64,000 bases of DNA from Pseudobdellovibrionaceae bacterium (GCA_016719575.1 JADJYV010000002.1:124001-188000); one strand, 5' to 3'; counted from the first letter of the stretch, positions 26,425-33,677 are shown. Program-made: numbers and translations. Notes: generated by a model from the letters alone, not told the origin.

Positions 26425-26826
26425 TTAGTTGGATTCTAACAACTTTGCTTTACGAAAAGCTCTTTTTACTTCACGGAAAACTTCGTCGTACTCTGGAAGC
26501 GAGGTCATTTGTTTTGATAGCCTTGTCTCCCAAGTCTTTTTAAGTCTGAGCTCTTTTTTGTCAAATTCGCCTTGCCGTTGCTTGAACGAAGCGCCTTTGA
26601 AGATCATTTTTTGTTCTATCTCGGAGTGCAAACTTGAAATGTCCAAACCCTTTTCTGTGATTAAGCTGTACATATCATAAAGATCTCTCGGTTCGTTTCG
26701 ATTCGCAGAAAACAGCGCGCATGTTTTTTCAATGGCCACTTCTTCTAGCGAGTAGACCCAAATCTTTGCGTCACTTAAAAAGTCTGAGTACTCGTCGTAG
26801 GTTTTAATAATTTCCTTTTCTACCAC
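26425..26826 (-). pseudogene. C-terminal fragment of an AbiEii/AbiGii-type nucleotidyltransferase toxin
   Basis: 133 codons from a GTG; the frame stays open to about 26880 with coding-like sequence (EVKVDVTFKENIL). VYSLEEVAIEKTCALFS followed by RDLYDMYSLI is the conserved C-terminal part of AbiEii-type toxins. The N-terminal nucleotidyltransferase core (GSxxD) is missing because sequence from a different gene begins at about 26875. No AbiEi-type antitoxin is nearby. It is most likely dead. Confidence 0.65.
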
Positions 26827-26874
26827 AGGAGTGAGAATATTTTCTTTGAAAGTAACATCAACTTTTACCTCTTT

Positions 26875-27066
26875 TGCTGCGCCCGGAAGTATCCATACCC
26901 GACATCGAGTTGCTTAAGATCCGCCATTGTTTTCTGACTTAAGTTACCAGAACCATCAGTGCGGCAGCTGAGATCTTCATCGTGAAAAACAGCAAGCTTG
27001 TTGTCTGCCGTCTTTCGTAGATTGATATGGCCAATCGTAGCCCCTAACTTAAAGGCATGGGTTCTA
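26875..27066 (-). pseudogene. Fragment of a glycerophosphodiester phosphodiesterase gene
   Basis: A minus-strand frame without a start reads GATIGHINLRKTADNKLAVF, HDEDLSCRTDGSGNLSQKT and LKQLDVGYGY. This is the GDPD core with its HD pair (FHDEDL). It stops where the AbiEii fragment begins, so two unrelated gene pieces are joined at about 26875-26880. It is not in any intact gene here. Confidence 0.75.
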
Positions 27067-27117
27067 GCCTATGACATCGAATAGTGGCTGTCCATCAATG
27101 CGGCTCGGCATAAACGT

Positions 27118-27176
27118 CCTTGGATGACCCCGGTATGGAATTTAGCTAAGTTCGCGGCTTAACCGTTGTTCCTACG
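27118..27176 (-). repeat. Dispersed repeat, copy 2
   Basis: Inverted copy of the element at 16237-16294. It lies 52 bp beyond the GDPD fragment and upstream of the brnTA region. It contains GCTTAAC, which happens to fit the RYYYAAC box of integron attC sites, but no paired second box was found. Confidence 0.7.
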
Positions 27177-27285
27177 AGCACCCCAATTTTTTCTCAGGTT
27201 CGTAGTCAAAAAAACAAAATACCAAATGGTTCTAAATAGTTGAAAACACACAAACGAAGAACGAGCGTAAGCGTCGATATTTCTA

Positions 27286-27319
27286 CTACACTATGTAGAC
27301 ACTATCCAAACACTATGTT
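27286..27319. promoter_or_regulatory. Operator-like repeats upstream of brnTA
   Basis: The palindrome CTACACTATGTAG (27286-27298) overlaps three direct copies of ACACTAT at 27288, 27299 and 27310, spaced exactly 11 bp, one helical turn. They lie about 45-75 bp before the BrnT reading frame. Ribbon-helix-helix antitoxins of the BrnA type bind such repeats. Confidence 0.6.
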
Positions 27320-27370
27320 AATATGGTTTTGATGGCACAATGGGAATTTGTTGAATGGTTAATGTTTTAG

Positions 27371-27688
27371 ATTCTGGAAACCTCCCACTTTGAATTTGAG
27401 TGGGACAAGGGAAATCAAAGCAAAAATAAAGAAAAACACGGCATTACTACCGAAGAAATAGAAGCCGTGTTTCGTTCAGGAGCAGCCCTGCCTTTAGGTA
27501 TTCAAATGAGTCCCATTGTCAGTGAACAAAGACTTGGAATCGTTGGTCCCGCATTAAATGGAAAACTCCTTCAAATCGCTTTTACATTGCGTGAAGGAAA
27601 AGTTCGTCCGATCAGTGCAAGACCTGCGCATCCAAAAGAAAGGAAGCAATATGAAGAAATCTTACGCAAAATCTCTAAAAGAGTATGA
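27371..27688 (+). CDS. brnT: BrnT-family toxin with damaged start
   Basis: About 105 codons. FEFEWDKGNQSKNKEKHGI, TTEEIEAVF, GKLLQIAFTLREGKVRPISA and RPAHPKERKQYE match BrnT, a ribonuclease toxin of the RelE-like fold. The in-frame ATG at 27362 is followed two codons later by TAG, so only ATT (27371) or CTG (27374) remain as starts before the conserved N-terminus; an internal GTG at 27467 would cut the fold. The toxin may be silenced by this nonsense change. It overlaps the brnA start. Confidence 0.7.
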   Translation: MLETSHFEFEWDKGNQSKNKEKHGITTEEIEAVFRSGAALPLGIQMSPIVSEQRLGIVGPALNGKLLQIAFTLREGKVRPISARPAHPKERKQYEEILRKISKRV

Positions 27689-27894
27689 TAAGCCTTTTGA
27701 ATTCGAATCTGACAAGATTCTTGCGGCAATGAAAAGATTTAAAGATTCAAAGAAAAAAGCCAACGAGCATTGCTTTGGATGAAAAAACAATTCAAGAACT
27801 AAAAAAAATCGCCGAAAAACAAGGAATTCCTTATCAGGTTTTAATGCGTGTTTTGATTCTAGATGGTTTAGATCGTTTGAAAAAAGCGGCTTAG
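27651..27894 (+). pseudogene. brnA: BrnA-family antitoxin, frameshifted
   Basis: ATG at 27651, preceded by AGGAAG, opens MKKSYAKSLKEYDKPFEFES and continues to KRFKDSKKK; the frame then ends at 27782. In the next frame the usual BrnA/ribbon-helix-helix end is present: SIALDEKTIQELKKIAEKQG, IPYQVLMRVLILDGL, to a stop at 27894. Removing one A from the run of six at 27753-27758 would restore one gene of about 80 codons. The antitoxin is thus probably non-functional, or the sequence has an error. Confidence 0.75.
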
Positions 27895-27916
27895 CTCCTA
27901 TTCGTGAAAAACCTCT

Positions 27917-28345
27917 TCATAAATTCTCCATTTCGTTTCTTGAAAGAAAGAATTCACATTCTTCATCATCTTTATAAGATTTTAATCGCGACTGCCAATC
28001 GCCAACATGCAGTTCAAGCTTATGTCCATTTGGATCTATGAAATACAATGAGTCTCCCTCAGAAATATTTTCTTTAAACTTCTTTACTTTAAATTGATGA
28101 AGTTTTTCTGCCAATAAATCAAAATCACCTTGAGAAACGGAAAATGCTATATGAGTGTACTCTGGAAGTTCATGACTTCTTGTGTTTACGTCTTCCTCTA
28201 TGCAAAACCAAGAGTCACCAGCAAGAAAGTAAGCAGACTTTTTTCTTTTCATTAAAGGTTTAAAGCCTAAAATATCTTTATAAAATGCAAATGAATCAGC
28301 TAGATTCGTAACACTCAATGTAATGTGGTTTAAACCTTTAATCAT
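27917..28345 (-). CDS. FosA-like glutathione transferase (VOC family)
   Basis: 142 aa, normal FosA length. The expected metal ligands are H7 (GLNHITLSV), H65 (YTHIAFSV) and E111 (GHKLELHVGDWQSRL). The C-terminal motif GDWQSRLKSYK is very FosA-like, as is SEGDSLYFIDPNGHK. FosA opens fosfomycin's epoxide with glutathione using Mn. Whether this protein acts on fosfomycin is unproven. It is the last gene of the minus-strand operon, 9 bp from the PaiB-like gene. Confidence 0.85.
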   Translation of the reverse strand: MIKGLNHITLSVTNLADSFAFYKDILGFKPLMKRKKSAYFLAGDSWFCIEEDVNTRSHELPEYTHIAFSVSQGDFDLLAEKLHQFKVKKFKENISEGDSLYFIDPNGHKLELHVGDWQSRLKSYKDDEECEFFLSRNEMENL

Positions 28346-28354
28346 GCATTCTCC

Positions 28355-28987
28355 TTACTTGCCTGAGGTTAAGACCTTCTTCATATATTCAGCCAATGCA
28401 GATCCTTGTTCACCTGACGATTTCGAAAGATTGTCGATGACTGAATTTCTATCTGCTGAGTTTTGCTTCTGACTAAGTTTAAATTTCGCTTCCACATGAT
28501 CCATTGCAATTTCAAAAACTGTAATCCCACGATTTAAATCATTTTTAAGTGTTTCATTTGGCTCAGCTGGCAAAACCCAACCAGTTCTATATTGATCTTC
28601 ATAATTTTGAACTAATTTATTCATAACGCTATATGCATCATGGAAATCTTCAATAATTCGAGCTGTTCCTTTAACGTGAACGGCTGCATAATTCCAAGTC
28701 GGAACATTATCTGGATCTGGCTTATACCATGCTGGAGAAATGTAAGCATGGGGACCATTGAAAATAACAGTCACTGGAATGCCTTCTTTGAAATGCTTCC
28801 ATTGGGGATTTCCCCTAGCACAATGACTGAGTAAAACCTTTTTCGCTGAGTCCAAAAGAACCGGCAAATGACTAACAAAGGGTCCCTCTGAAGTCATCGT
28901 GATTAAAGTTGCAAAGCTGTAATTCTGAATAACTTCATAAATCAAATCCATACGCTCTTCTCGATATTGAGTCGGAGAATACATCAT
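28355..28987 (-). CDS. PaiB-like FMN-binding protein
   Basis: 210 aa. The sequence follows the PaiB / FMN-binding negative transcriptional regulator family: MYSPTQYREERMDLIYEVI at the N-terminus, NPQWKHF, GPHAYISPAWY, VPTWNYAAVHVKG in the flavin-binding split barrel, and a C-terminal KLSQKQN segment. The true activity of this family is uncertain. GGAGAC precedes two adjacent ATGs; I use the first. It overlaps the VanX-like gene end by four bases. Confidence 0.9.
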   Translation of the reverse strand: MMYSPTQYREERMDLIYEVIQNYSFATLITMTSEGPFVSHLPVLLDSAKKVLLSHCARGNPQWKHFKEGIPVTVIFNGPHAYISPAWYKPDPDNVPTWNYAAVHVKGTARIIEDFHDAYSVMNKLVQNYEDQYRTGWVLPAEPNETLKNDLNRGITVFEIAMDHVEAKFKLSQKQNSADRNSVIDNLSKSSGEQGSALAEYMKKVLTSGK

Positions 28988-29433
28988 AAAGTCTCCTGAG
29001 ATTTTAAAGTGTTTATTTCAGAGTTTATCGAATCATAAATGGCATATGGATGCCTCGTTTGAAAGGCCCAGTATTTATCCCCATAGGACCAATGCCACCA
29101 CTCTGTTGGATAATTGACGAAACCTGCTTTGCTCATGACGCTCATAAGTATTTGTCTGTTCTTTCGAGCCTCATCTGAAATATTTGTAGCAATCGTAAAC
29201 GTGGCGTTTTCTGTTTCTAAAGGCCCAGCATTGAATTTAGTTCCAAGATCAAGGGCATTACCTGATTCATCACTTAAAGTAAGATCAACGGCACCTCCTG
29301 TCGTATGAGGCGCCACCTCCAACGGTGCATTTAACTTTGAACATTCATCATATATTTCTTGATCAGACCAAGTTGGAAATTTACTTTTGAGATAAGAGAA
29401 GTAACTATCCCAAAATTCTTTTTGGACCAACAT
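28984..29433 (-). CDS. VanX-like D-Ala-D-Ala dipeptidase, C-terminal part
   Basis: 149 codons from an unsupported ATG. Zinc and catalytic regions of VanX are present: APHTTGGAVDLTL (His/Asp ligands) and YPTEWWHWSYGDKYWA (Glu base and His ligand). The frame is open upstream and reads LVQAQNLLPKGYRLLIKE then CHRPMLVQKEFW, which is VanX-like, but the N-terminal VanX sequence is in the frame of the adjacent GNAT gene. One base (probably an A near 29505) has been lost, splitting the gene. Enzymes of this type cleave D-Ala-D-Ala. Confidence 0.75.
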   Translation of the reverse strand: MLVQKEFWDSYFSYLKSKFPTWSDQEIYDECSKLNAPLEVAPHTTGGAVDLTLSDESGNALDLGTKFNAGPLETENATFTIATNISDEARKNRQILMSVMSKAGFVNYPTEWWHWSYGDKYWAFQTRHPYAIYDSINSEINTLKSQETL

Positions 29434-29453
29434 CGGCCTGTGGCATTCCTTTA

Positions 29454-30689
29454 TTAAAAGTCGATAACCTTTAGGTAAAAGATTCTGGGCCTGAACAAGC
29501 TTTTCTCCAATCGAGTCTCTCCTAATGAAATAGACGAAGAGTTTTTTTGAACATAAAGCCTATCCCAATCAAAATGTAATTGGGGAAACGATTTGGAAAG
29601 ATCGACAATTGGTTCACCACAATCTTGAACGGGAATATCTTTTACCTTTTTATCTCCGATCAGAGTCAGCCCAACATTAACTTCTAACAGTGGTAGAAAA
29701 AAACCAGGTTTTATTTTAGACTCACGTTCACCAATTCTTTTGGCACCTTGTTTTAAATAAAACCTCTCGGCGTAGGGATCGGCGGCAATTGTAAATCTTG
29801 TCCATCCCATTTTTTTAGCGTTCAATACAGCATCTTCAAATAAAACGTGTCCGATTTCTTTACCAATATAATCAGGCTCAATCCATAAATGGTCGAGCAT
29901 ATATTCGTTTTTAACTGGAGCCATTCCAGAAAATCCCAATATTATTCCATCATACACAGCAACTCGAAAATGCCATGATAAAATATCGTTTTCAGTAACA
30001 TGTGTTACCTGAGCGGTTTGTTTTAGATACTCCTTATCATATGGCCAATAAGCTTTAGACCGCGCAGATAAATCACTAAGGTATTTTGCTTCAAATGGCT
30101 CGGCACCTCGAATTTGAAAATTCAATTTATTTTCTGGATTTCTTTCAAGACGTAAAACTGGCTGAATCAGTTTTTTTTCCATTTCGGTAACTAATGATTC
30201 AATCTTTTCGCCTTTCCAAACGTAGGTGTCGCCGTTAGGAGTAAAACCCATTTTTTCCCAGTACTCTTGAACTTGATTGTGATTAGAAACACCGAGATAG
30301 ATTTTCTCAATATCCAAACAATCAGACAAAAACCTTTCTACCAAATTATAAGAACTGCGACCAAGTCCTTTACCTTGAACATCTTCACGTAGTATAAGAA
30401 GTCCAAGATAAGCCATACCTTTACTACGATGATTAACATGTAAATCGGCATAACCAATGGCCTTTGATCCATCATAGATCAATGCCGCTATTTTCGTATA
30501 ATGGTCCCCACGTTTTGCTGGCACATCTTGAATATCTTTTAATGCCATTCCTTCAAGAGGCTCCGTTCCATCAACTCTTCTAAAATAGGTGGGCGAGTTA
30601 AAGTAGATTTCCTGAACAAGATCGCTTTTTTCAACTCCGACCTGTTCCAAATATAATCCTTCATGAGAAAAATATAGATTTTTATCCAT
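29454..30689 (-). CDS. Tandem GNAT acetyltransferase with N-terminal part of VanX fused
   Basis: 411 codons. Residues about 1-165 are one GNAT domain (AYLGLLILREDVQGKGLGRS, with the acetyl-CoA loop) and about 195-345 a second (LDHLWIEPDYIGKEIGHVLF, AERFYLKQGAKRIGE). From about residue 355 it switches to a VanX N-terminus (IPVQDCGEPIVDLSKSF, then SSISLGETRLE) and after EKSLFRPRIFY goes out of frame. With one base restored it would be a GNAT-GNAT-VanX fusion of roughly 560 aa. The ATG at 30689 overlaps the previous gene by eight bases. Confidence 0.75.
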   Translation of the reverse strand: MDKNLYFSHEGLYLEQVGVEKSDLVQEIYFNSPTYFRRVDGTEPLEGMALKDIQDVPAKRGDHYTKIAALIYDGSKAIGYADLHVNHRSKGMAYLGLLILREDVQGKGLGRSSYNLVERFLSDCLDIEKIYLGVSNHNQVQEYWEKMGFTPNGDTYVWKGEKIESLVTEMEKKLIQPVLRLERNPENKLNFQIRGAEPFEAKYLSDLSARSKAYWPYDKEYLKQTAQVTHVTENDILSWHFRVAVYDGIILGFSGMAPVKNEYMLDHLWIEPDYIGKEIGHVLFEDAVLNAKKMGWTRFTIAADPYAERFYLKQGAKRIGERESKIKPGFFLPLLEVNVGLTLIGDKKVKDIPVQDCGEPIVDLSKSFPQLHFDWDRLYVQKNSSSISLGETRLEKSLFRPRIFYLKVIDF

Positions 30690-31101
30690 AGCTAAAGCAA
30701 AACCTTTTCAAAAATATACTCATTACTTTTCGAGCCTTTGAACTCATCGGCATTCTCAATGAACTATTTTGAGAAAAACCAAAACTTTTCATTAAACTAA
30801 TCGAAGCCATATTTCTTGTGTCCACCCAAGCTCTGATAGATTTGGCTGCCCAATTTAACCATAGCTCTTGTTTATCAGGAGATTTTATTTTTTCCCAAAA
30901 ACCATAGGTCTTATTTAAAGTTTCAAGTGAGTGTGGATTTTGAGGGACAAATGTATAGAGAGATTCATCATTCAAAACATTTAACATTCTCTCAGCGTGA
31001 TCAATCGTTATTGGCTCCAATATTAGTCTCTCGGCTTCTACAACTAAATTAAAATCATCGAACGATGAACTTAAGAAGTCTTGGACAAGCTGATTGCTCA
31101 T
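30682..31101 (-). CDS. GNAT acetyltransferase with internal deletion
   Basis: 139 aa. The start is a normal GNAT_3 N-terminus (VEAERLILEPITIDHAERML, YTFVPQNP) and the end is a normal C-terminus (IRAWVDTRNMASISLMKSFG). The middle of the fold, including the acetyl-CoA-binding loop, is missing; the join is at about LNWAAKSIRAW. Family members are about 170-180 aa. It is therefore probably inactive. It overlaps the upstream GNAT gene by four bases (ATGA). Confidence 0.7.
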   Translation of the reverse strand: MSNQLVQDFLSSSFDDFNLVVEAERLILEPITIDHAERMLNVLNDESLYTFVPQNPHSLETLNKTYGFWEKIKSPDKQELWLNWAAKSIRAWVDTRNMASISLMKSFGFSQNSSLRMPMSSKARKVMSIFLKRFCFSYG

Positions 31102-31691
31102 AACTCAACCTTGTAAATAGATCTTTCTGCCTCTGGATTGTTCAACCAATGAGGACCAATTTTTAAAAATCTAGCCTCTTCAAATCCTTTTGTTAAACCT
31201 GGCCACAGTACATGTTCTTTATGTTTTTCTATCGCACTGGCATCAAAGGGATATCCCTCGATAGCAGACCAGCCTTTTTCTTTTCCATACTCTTTCAACT
31301 TTTCAAGAATTTTGGACTGTAAACCTTGGCCACGAAATTTGGGAGCTACTGTAAAACAAGTAATCCCTGCAATATTTTTTGATTCTTCACCAAACTGTAT
31401 TGTTCTCTTCCAAGTCCAATAATAATCAATCAAAGGTCCAACAGAGATCCAAGCCAGAAGATCGGCGTCTGAATAAACAAGAACACCCACGTGAAACCCT
31501 GTCTGTACTTTATCAAGAACAACTTGGCGATTCAGCATTGGATTTTCTTTTCTACGAGTTTCCCATTCTTGCATTGAAGAGATTTTTTGATGCCAGAAAG
31601 AACAATAACAACCACCGCCACTTTCACAGCTTGTCAGCGTTTCATAGTCTTTAAAGTTTTGTTCAGTTAATTGTTCGATACGAATATTCAT
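31098..31691 (-). CDS. GNAT-family N-acetyltransferase
   Basis: 197 aa. The acetyl-CoA-binding core is ITCFTVAPKFRGQGLQSKIL. A Cys-rich N-terminal motif (CESGGGCYCSFWH) is typical of a GNAT subgroup of unknown substrate. It starts by overlapping the stop of the upstream zinc-finger gene (ATGA), so the genes are translated together. Confidence 0.85.
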   Translation of the reverse strand: MNIRIEQLTEQNFKDYETLTSCESGGGCYCSFWHQKISSMQEWETRRKENPMLNRQVVLDKVQTGFHVGVLVYSDADLLAWISVGPLIDYYWTWKRTIQFGEESKNIAGITCFTVAPKFRGQGLQSKILEKLKEYGKEKGWSAIEGYPFDASAIEKHKEHVLWPGLTKGFEEARFLKIGPHWLNNPEAERSIYKVEL

Positions 31692-31873
31692 GTGAATTTC
31701 TCTGGAGCTTTCTCAAAACGCTCTTTGCATTTTTTGGTGCAAAAATAGTGTTTTTTAGTTTTGTGAACTAAAGTATTCGAACATCTTTCTGGATGTTTGA
31801 TTTCCCATTTAGGACAAACGGTGCAGAATATCTTTTTTGCGGATGCTTTCTTTTTAGTAGTGGTCTTTTTCAC
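31688..31873 (-). CDS. Small TRASH/YHS-like zinc protein
   Basis: 61 aa from the GTG at 31873, which has AGGA five bases upstream; the TTG at 31900 lies inside the previous gene. A Lys-rich leader is followed by FCTVCPKW, RCSNTLV and YFCTKKCKERFEKAPEKF. The Cys layout and ending fit TRASH or YHS metal-binding domains, often linked to metal sensing or trafficking. It sits between a DUF5808 gene and a GNAT gene in the operon. Confidence 0.6.
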   Translation of the reverse strand: MKKTTTKKKASAKKIFCTVCPKWEIKHPERCSNTLVHKTKKHYFCTKKCKERFEKAPEKFT

Positions 31874-31880
31874 AAAGTTC

Positions 31881-32075
31881 CTATTTTTTAGTTTTTTCAA
31901 TTTTAATTAAACCAATTTTTCGTCCAACAGCATGAAAATTAACTGTCCAACCAATTCCAAAAGCCTTTGGAGGGAAAAGTCTGTCGTCTTCATTATTCCA
32001 TAAAGTTTTAAAAATCATTTTTGAGTTCCAATTCATTGGCATCCCTAAAAATGTCTGCTTATTTTCATTTTTCAT
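31881..32075 (-). CDS. DUF5808 protein
   Basis: 64 aa from the ATG at 32075. It ends an ATGA overlap with the open frame upstream, supporting this start over a TTG at 32144. The signature NNEDDRLFPPKAFGIGWTVN followed by FH is that of DUF5808, usually a short cytoplasmic segment with no known role. Confidence 0.7.
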   Translation of the reverse strand: MKNENKQTFLGMPMNWNSKMIFKTLWNNEDDRLFPPKAFGIGWTVNFHAVGRKIGLIKIEKTKK

Positions 32076-32266
32076 AAATATGTCTGAATTCCCAATGGAT
32101 AAAGTTTTGAACCTTCCGATATGATTTCTGATACAGTTCTCCAAACAGCCTTATTAATTTTTTGTCCACTTTCATAAATATCACTAACATGGTGAGAAGA
32201 CTTACAAACCGCATCTAAAGCGAATTGGCCGCCAACAGCAATTCGGGAAATTGCGTGAGAAATAGG
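32072..32266 (-). pseudogene. Gene remnant overlapping the HAD gene end
   Basis: A 64-codon frame without a usable start reads AVGGQFALDAVCKSSHHVSD, IYESGQKINKAVWRTVSEII and ends YPLGIQTYL, with its TGA inside the DUF5808 start (ATGA). It looks like natural protein rather than antisense noise. It overlaps the last 52 bases of the HAD gene in another frame. Family unknown. Confidence 0.4.
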
Positions 32267-32949
32267 TCAGCCTTTTCCGAGTGTTCAAGTTGGGAATTCT
32301 TGTTACGACCCTCAAAATCAACCAGGCAAGTCTTCATTCCCATTGATTTTGGGGTTTCGATGTCGTGCAGATAGGAATCCCCTACAAAAAGAACCTGCGA
32401 TGGAGCAAGGTCAATTCGCCTCAATAGTTCAGAAAACATTTGACTGTGCGGTTTCCGATATCCGACGTCACACGATACGACAATCTCCTCAAAAAGGTGG
32501 TCGATATTAAATCGGCGCAAACTCGCGACAATAGACTCCGACCATGGATTATTGCTAGCTATGAATAGTCGATATCCATTCTCGTGAAGTCTTGGAAGCG
32601 TTTCCAGAACACCAGTTAACGGCAAAAAGAGATCAGACTCGATACGATGGAACGAATTTAGAACATCAACAGCAGCGGCAGAATCAATTTCTATTCCATG
32701 AGCTGCAAGTGCATGTTGAAGGAGATCCAAGGAGCTAGTCTCCCGTTCGGGCAAAGATTCGCCGCGAGCCCTGCGTGATTTCCATGCTTCAATGTATGAT
32801 GAGTAAACTGATTCTGCATCCTCACGGGATAAATTTCCACAATCCATCAGTGACGAAATAAATGCTTCGTGCATTTGGGGTGTAAAAGTGCCCATCTTTC
32901 CTGTTGAGAAGAGGGTGCCGCCGAAATCGAAAGCGATTGCCTTAACCAT
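32215..32949 (-). CDS. HAD-superfamily hydrolase
   Basis: 244 aa. HAD motifs in order: FDFGGTLF (nucleophile Asp8; the second Asp is Gly, as in a number of HAD hydrolases), IASNNPW (motif II), KPHSQMF (motif III Lys) and LFVGDSYLHDIE (motif IV). It is probably a phosphatase for a small phosphorylated metabolite. It is the first gene of the minus-strand operon, 25 bp from the tRNA-His gene. AAAGGT lies upstream of the ATG. Confidence 0.88.
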   Translation of the reverse strand: MVKAIAFDFGGTLFSTGKMGTFTPQMHEAFISSLMDCGNLSREDAESVYSSYIEAWKSRRARGESLPERETSSLDLLQHALAAHGIEIDSAAAVDVLNSFHRIESDLFLPLTGVLETLPRLHENGYRLFIASNNPWSESIVASLRRFNIDHLFEEIVVSCDVGYRKPHSQMFSELLRRIDLAPSQVLFVGDSYLHDIETPKSMGMKTCLVDFEGRNKNSQLEHSEKADLFLTQFPELLLAANSL

Positions 32950-32974
32950 TAAGACGACCTTTTAAGGAGAAAAT

Positions 32975-33051
32975 TGGGGTGACCGACGGGGCTTGAACCC
33001 GCGACACTCGGAATCACAATCCGATGCTCTACCAACTGAGCTATAGCCACC
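32975..33051 (-). tRNA. tRNA-His (anticodon GTG)
   Basis: The minus strand reads GGTGGCTATAGCTCAG, then the anticodon arm CGGATTGTGATTCCG with GTG, then the T-arm GGGTTCAAGCCCC and the 3' end GGTCACCCCA. The extra 5' G opposite C73 is the tRNA-His hallmark, and CCA is encoded. The acceptor stem has two G-T pairs and one weak A-C pair. Its 3' end faces the accessory region. Confidence 0.93.
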
Positions 33052-33220
33052 ACGAGAAGTTCATTTTTATAAGGCTTTTGTGGCAAAAGTGCAAATAAAA
33101 TAGAAATTGGCGAAGAGGATTGTACACAAAGCGAGGGGCGCCAAAGCTTAAGTATTTGATTTTATGAATCTTTTTTGGCGATGGCGGGGAGGGGGCTATT
33201 GTCTGCCCCGCCGTTGGCTC

Positions 33221-33535
33221 TTAGTGTTTTTTTGATTTCTTCTTTTTCTTGGATTTTTTTTCTTTTTTTGGCGTCTTTTTAGACTTCTTTGAATTTGCCT
33301 TTTTGGCCTTGGCAGAGGCCTTTTTTTTGGACGTGGCCTTATTGCCTACGGGGCTGCTCGCGGCGCCAGGCTCTTGGGGCTCAGCTACTGGTTCCCCAGG
33401 CATAGGTGGAGGAGCCGGGGGCGCTGGTTGTTCTGCCATCGCTGGATCTAGATCAGGGGGGGCCATTCCTTCTTGTGCCGATACAAAAAAGGGGAGAGTT
33501 AAAATAATAACAAAAACAGTTCGCAAGAACTTCAT
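33221..33535 (-). CDS. Exported Pro-rich/Lys-rich protein
   Basis: 104 aa with a strong GGAGG ribosome site and a signal peptide ending FFVSAQ. The mature protein has a Pro/Ala/Glu part (about 22-60, PAPPAPPPMPGEP) and then a tail of about 45 residues that is more than half lysine (KKKASAKAKKANSKK). Histone-H1-like tails of this sort bind nucleic acid or anionic polymers, but this one should be exported. No family is recognised. A GC-rich hairpin (GGCGGGG/CCCCGCC) follows at about 33183-33212. Confidence 0.7.
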   Translation of the reverse strand: MKFLRTVFVIILTLPFFVSAQEGMAPPDLDPAMAEQPAPPAPPPMPGEPVAEPQEPGAASSPVGNKATSKKKASAKAKKANSKKSKKTPKKEKKSKKKKKSKKH

Positions 33536-33677
33536 AGTTGTCCTCCAAGTGCGACAAGGTGTTGATACGCAAATAGTAACACGGCAATTCTACTAATGCG
33601 CCGTATTTTTAACGACAGTCCTTTGACTCCAGACCACAATCCTTTTTTAATTCTTAAAAGTTTAGTAGGGAGTTTGA

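Noticed and set aside
16237..27176. Integron cassette array
   Set aside because: One attC-like core box is not enough: no paired boxes, no integrase, and genes are in mixed orientation with their own leaders.
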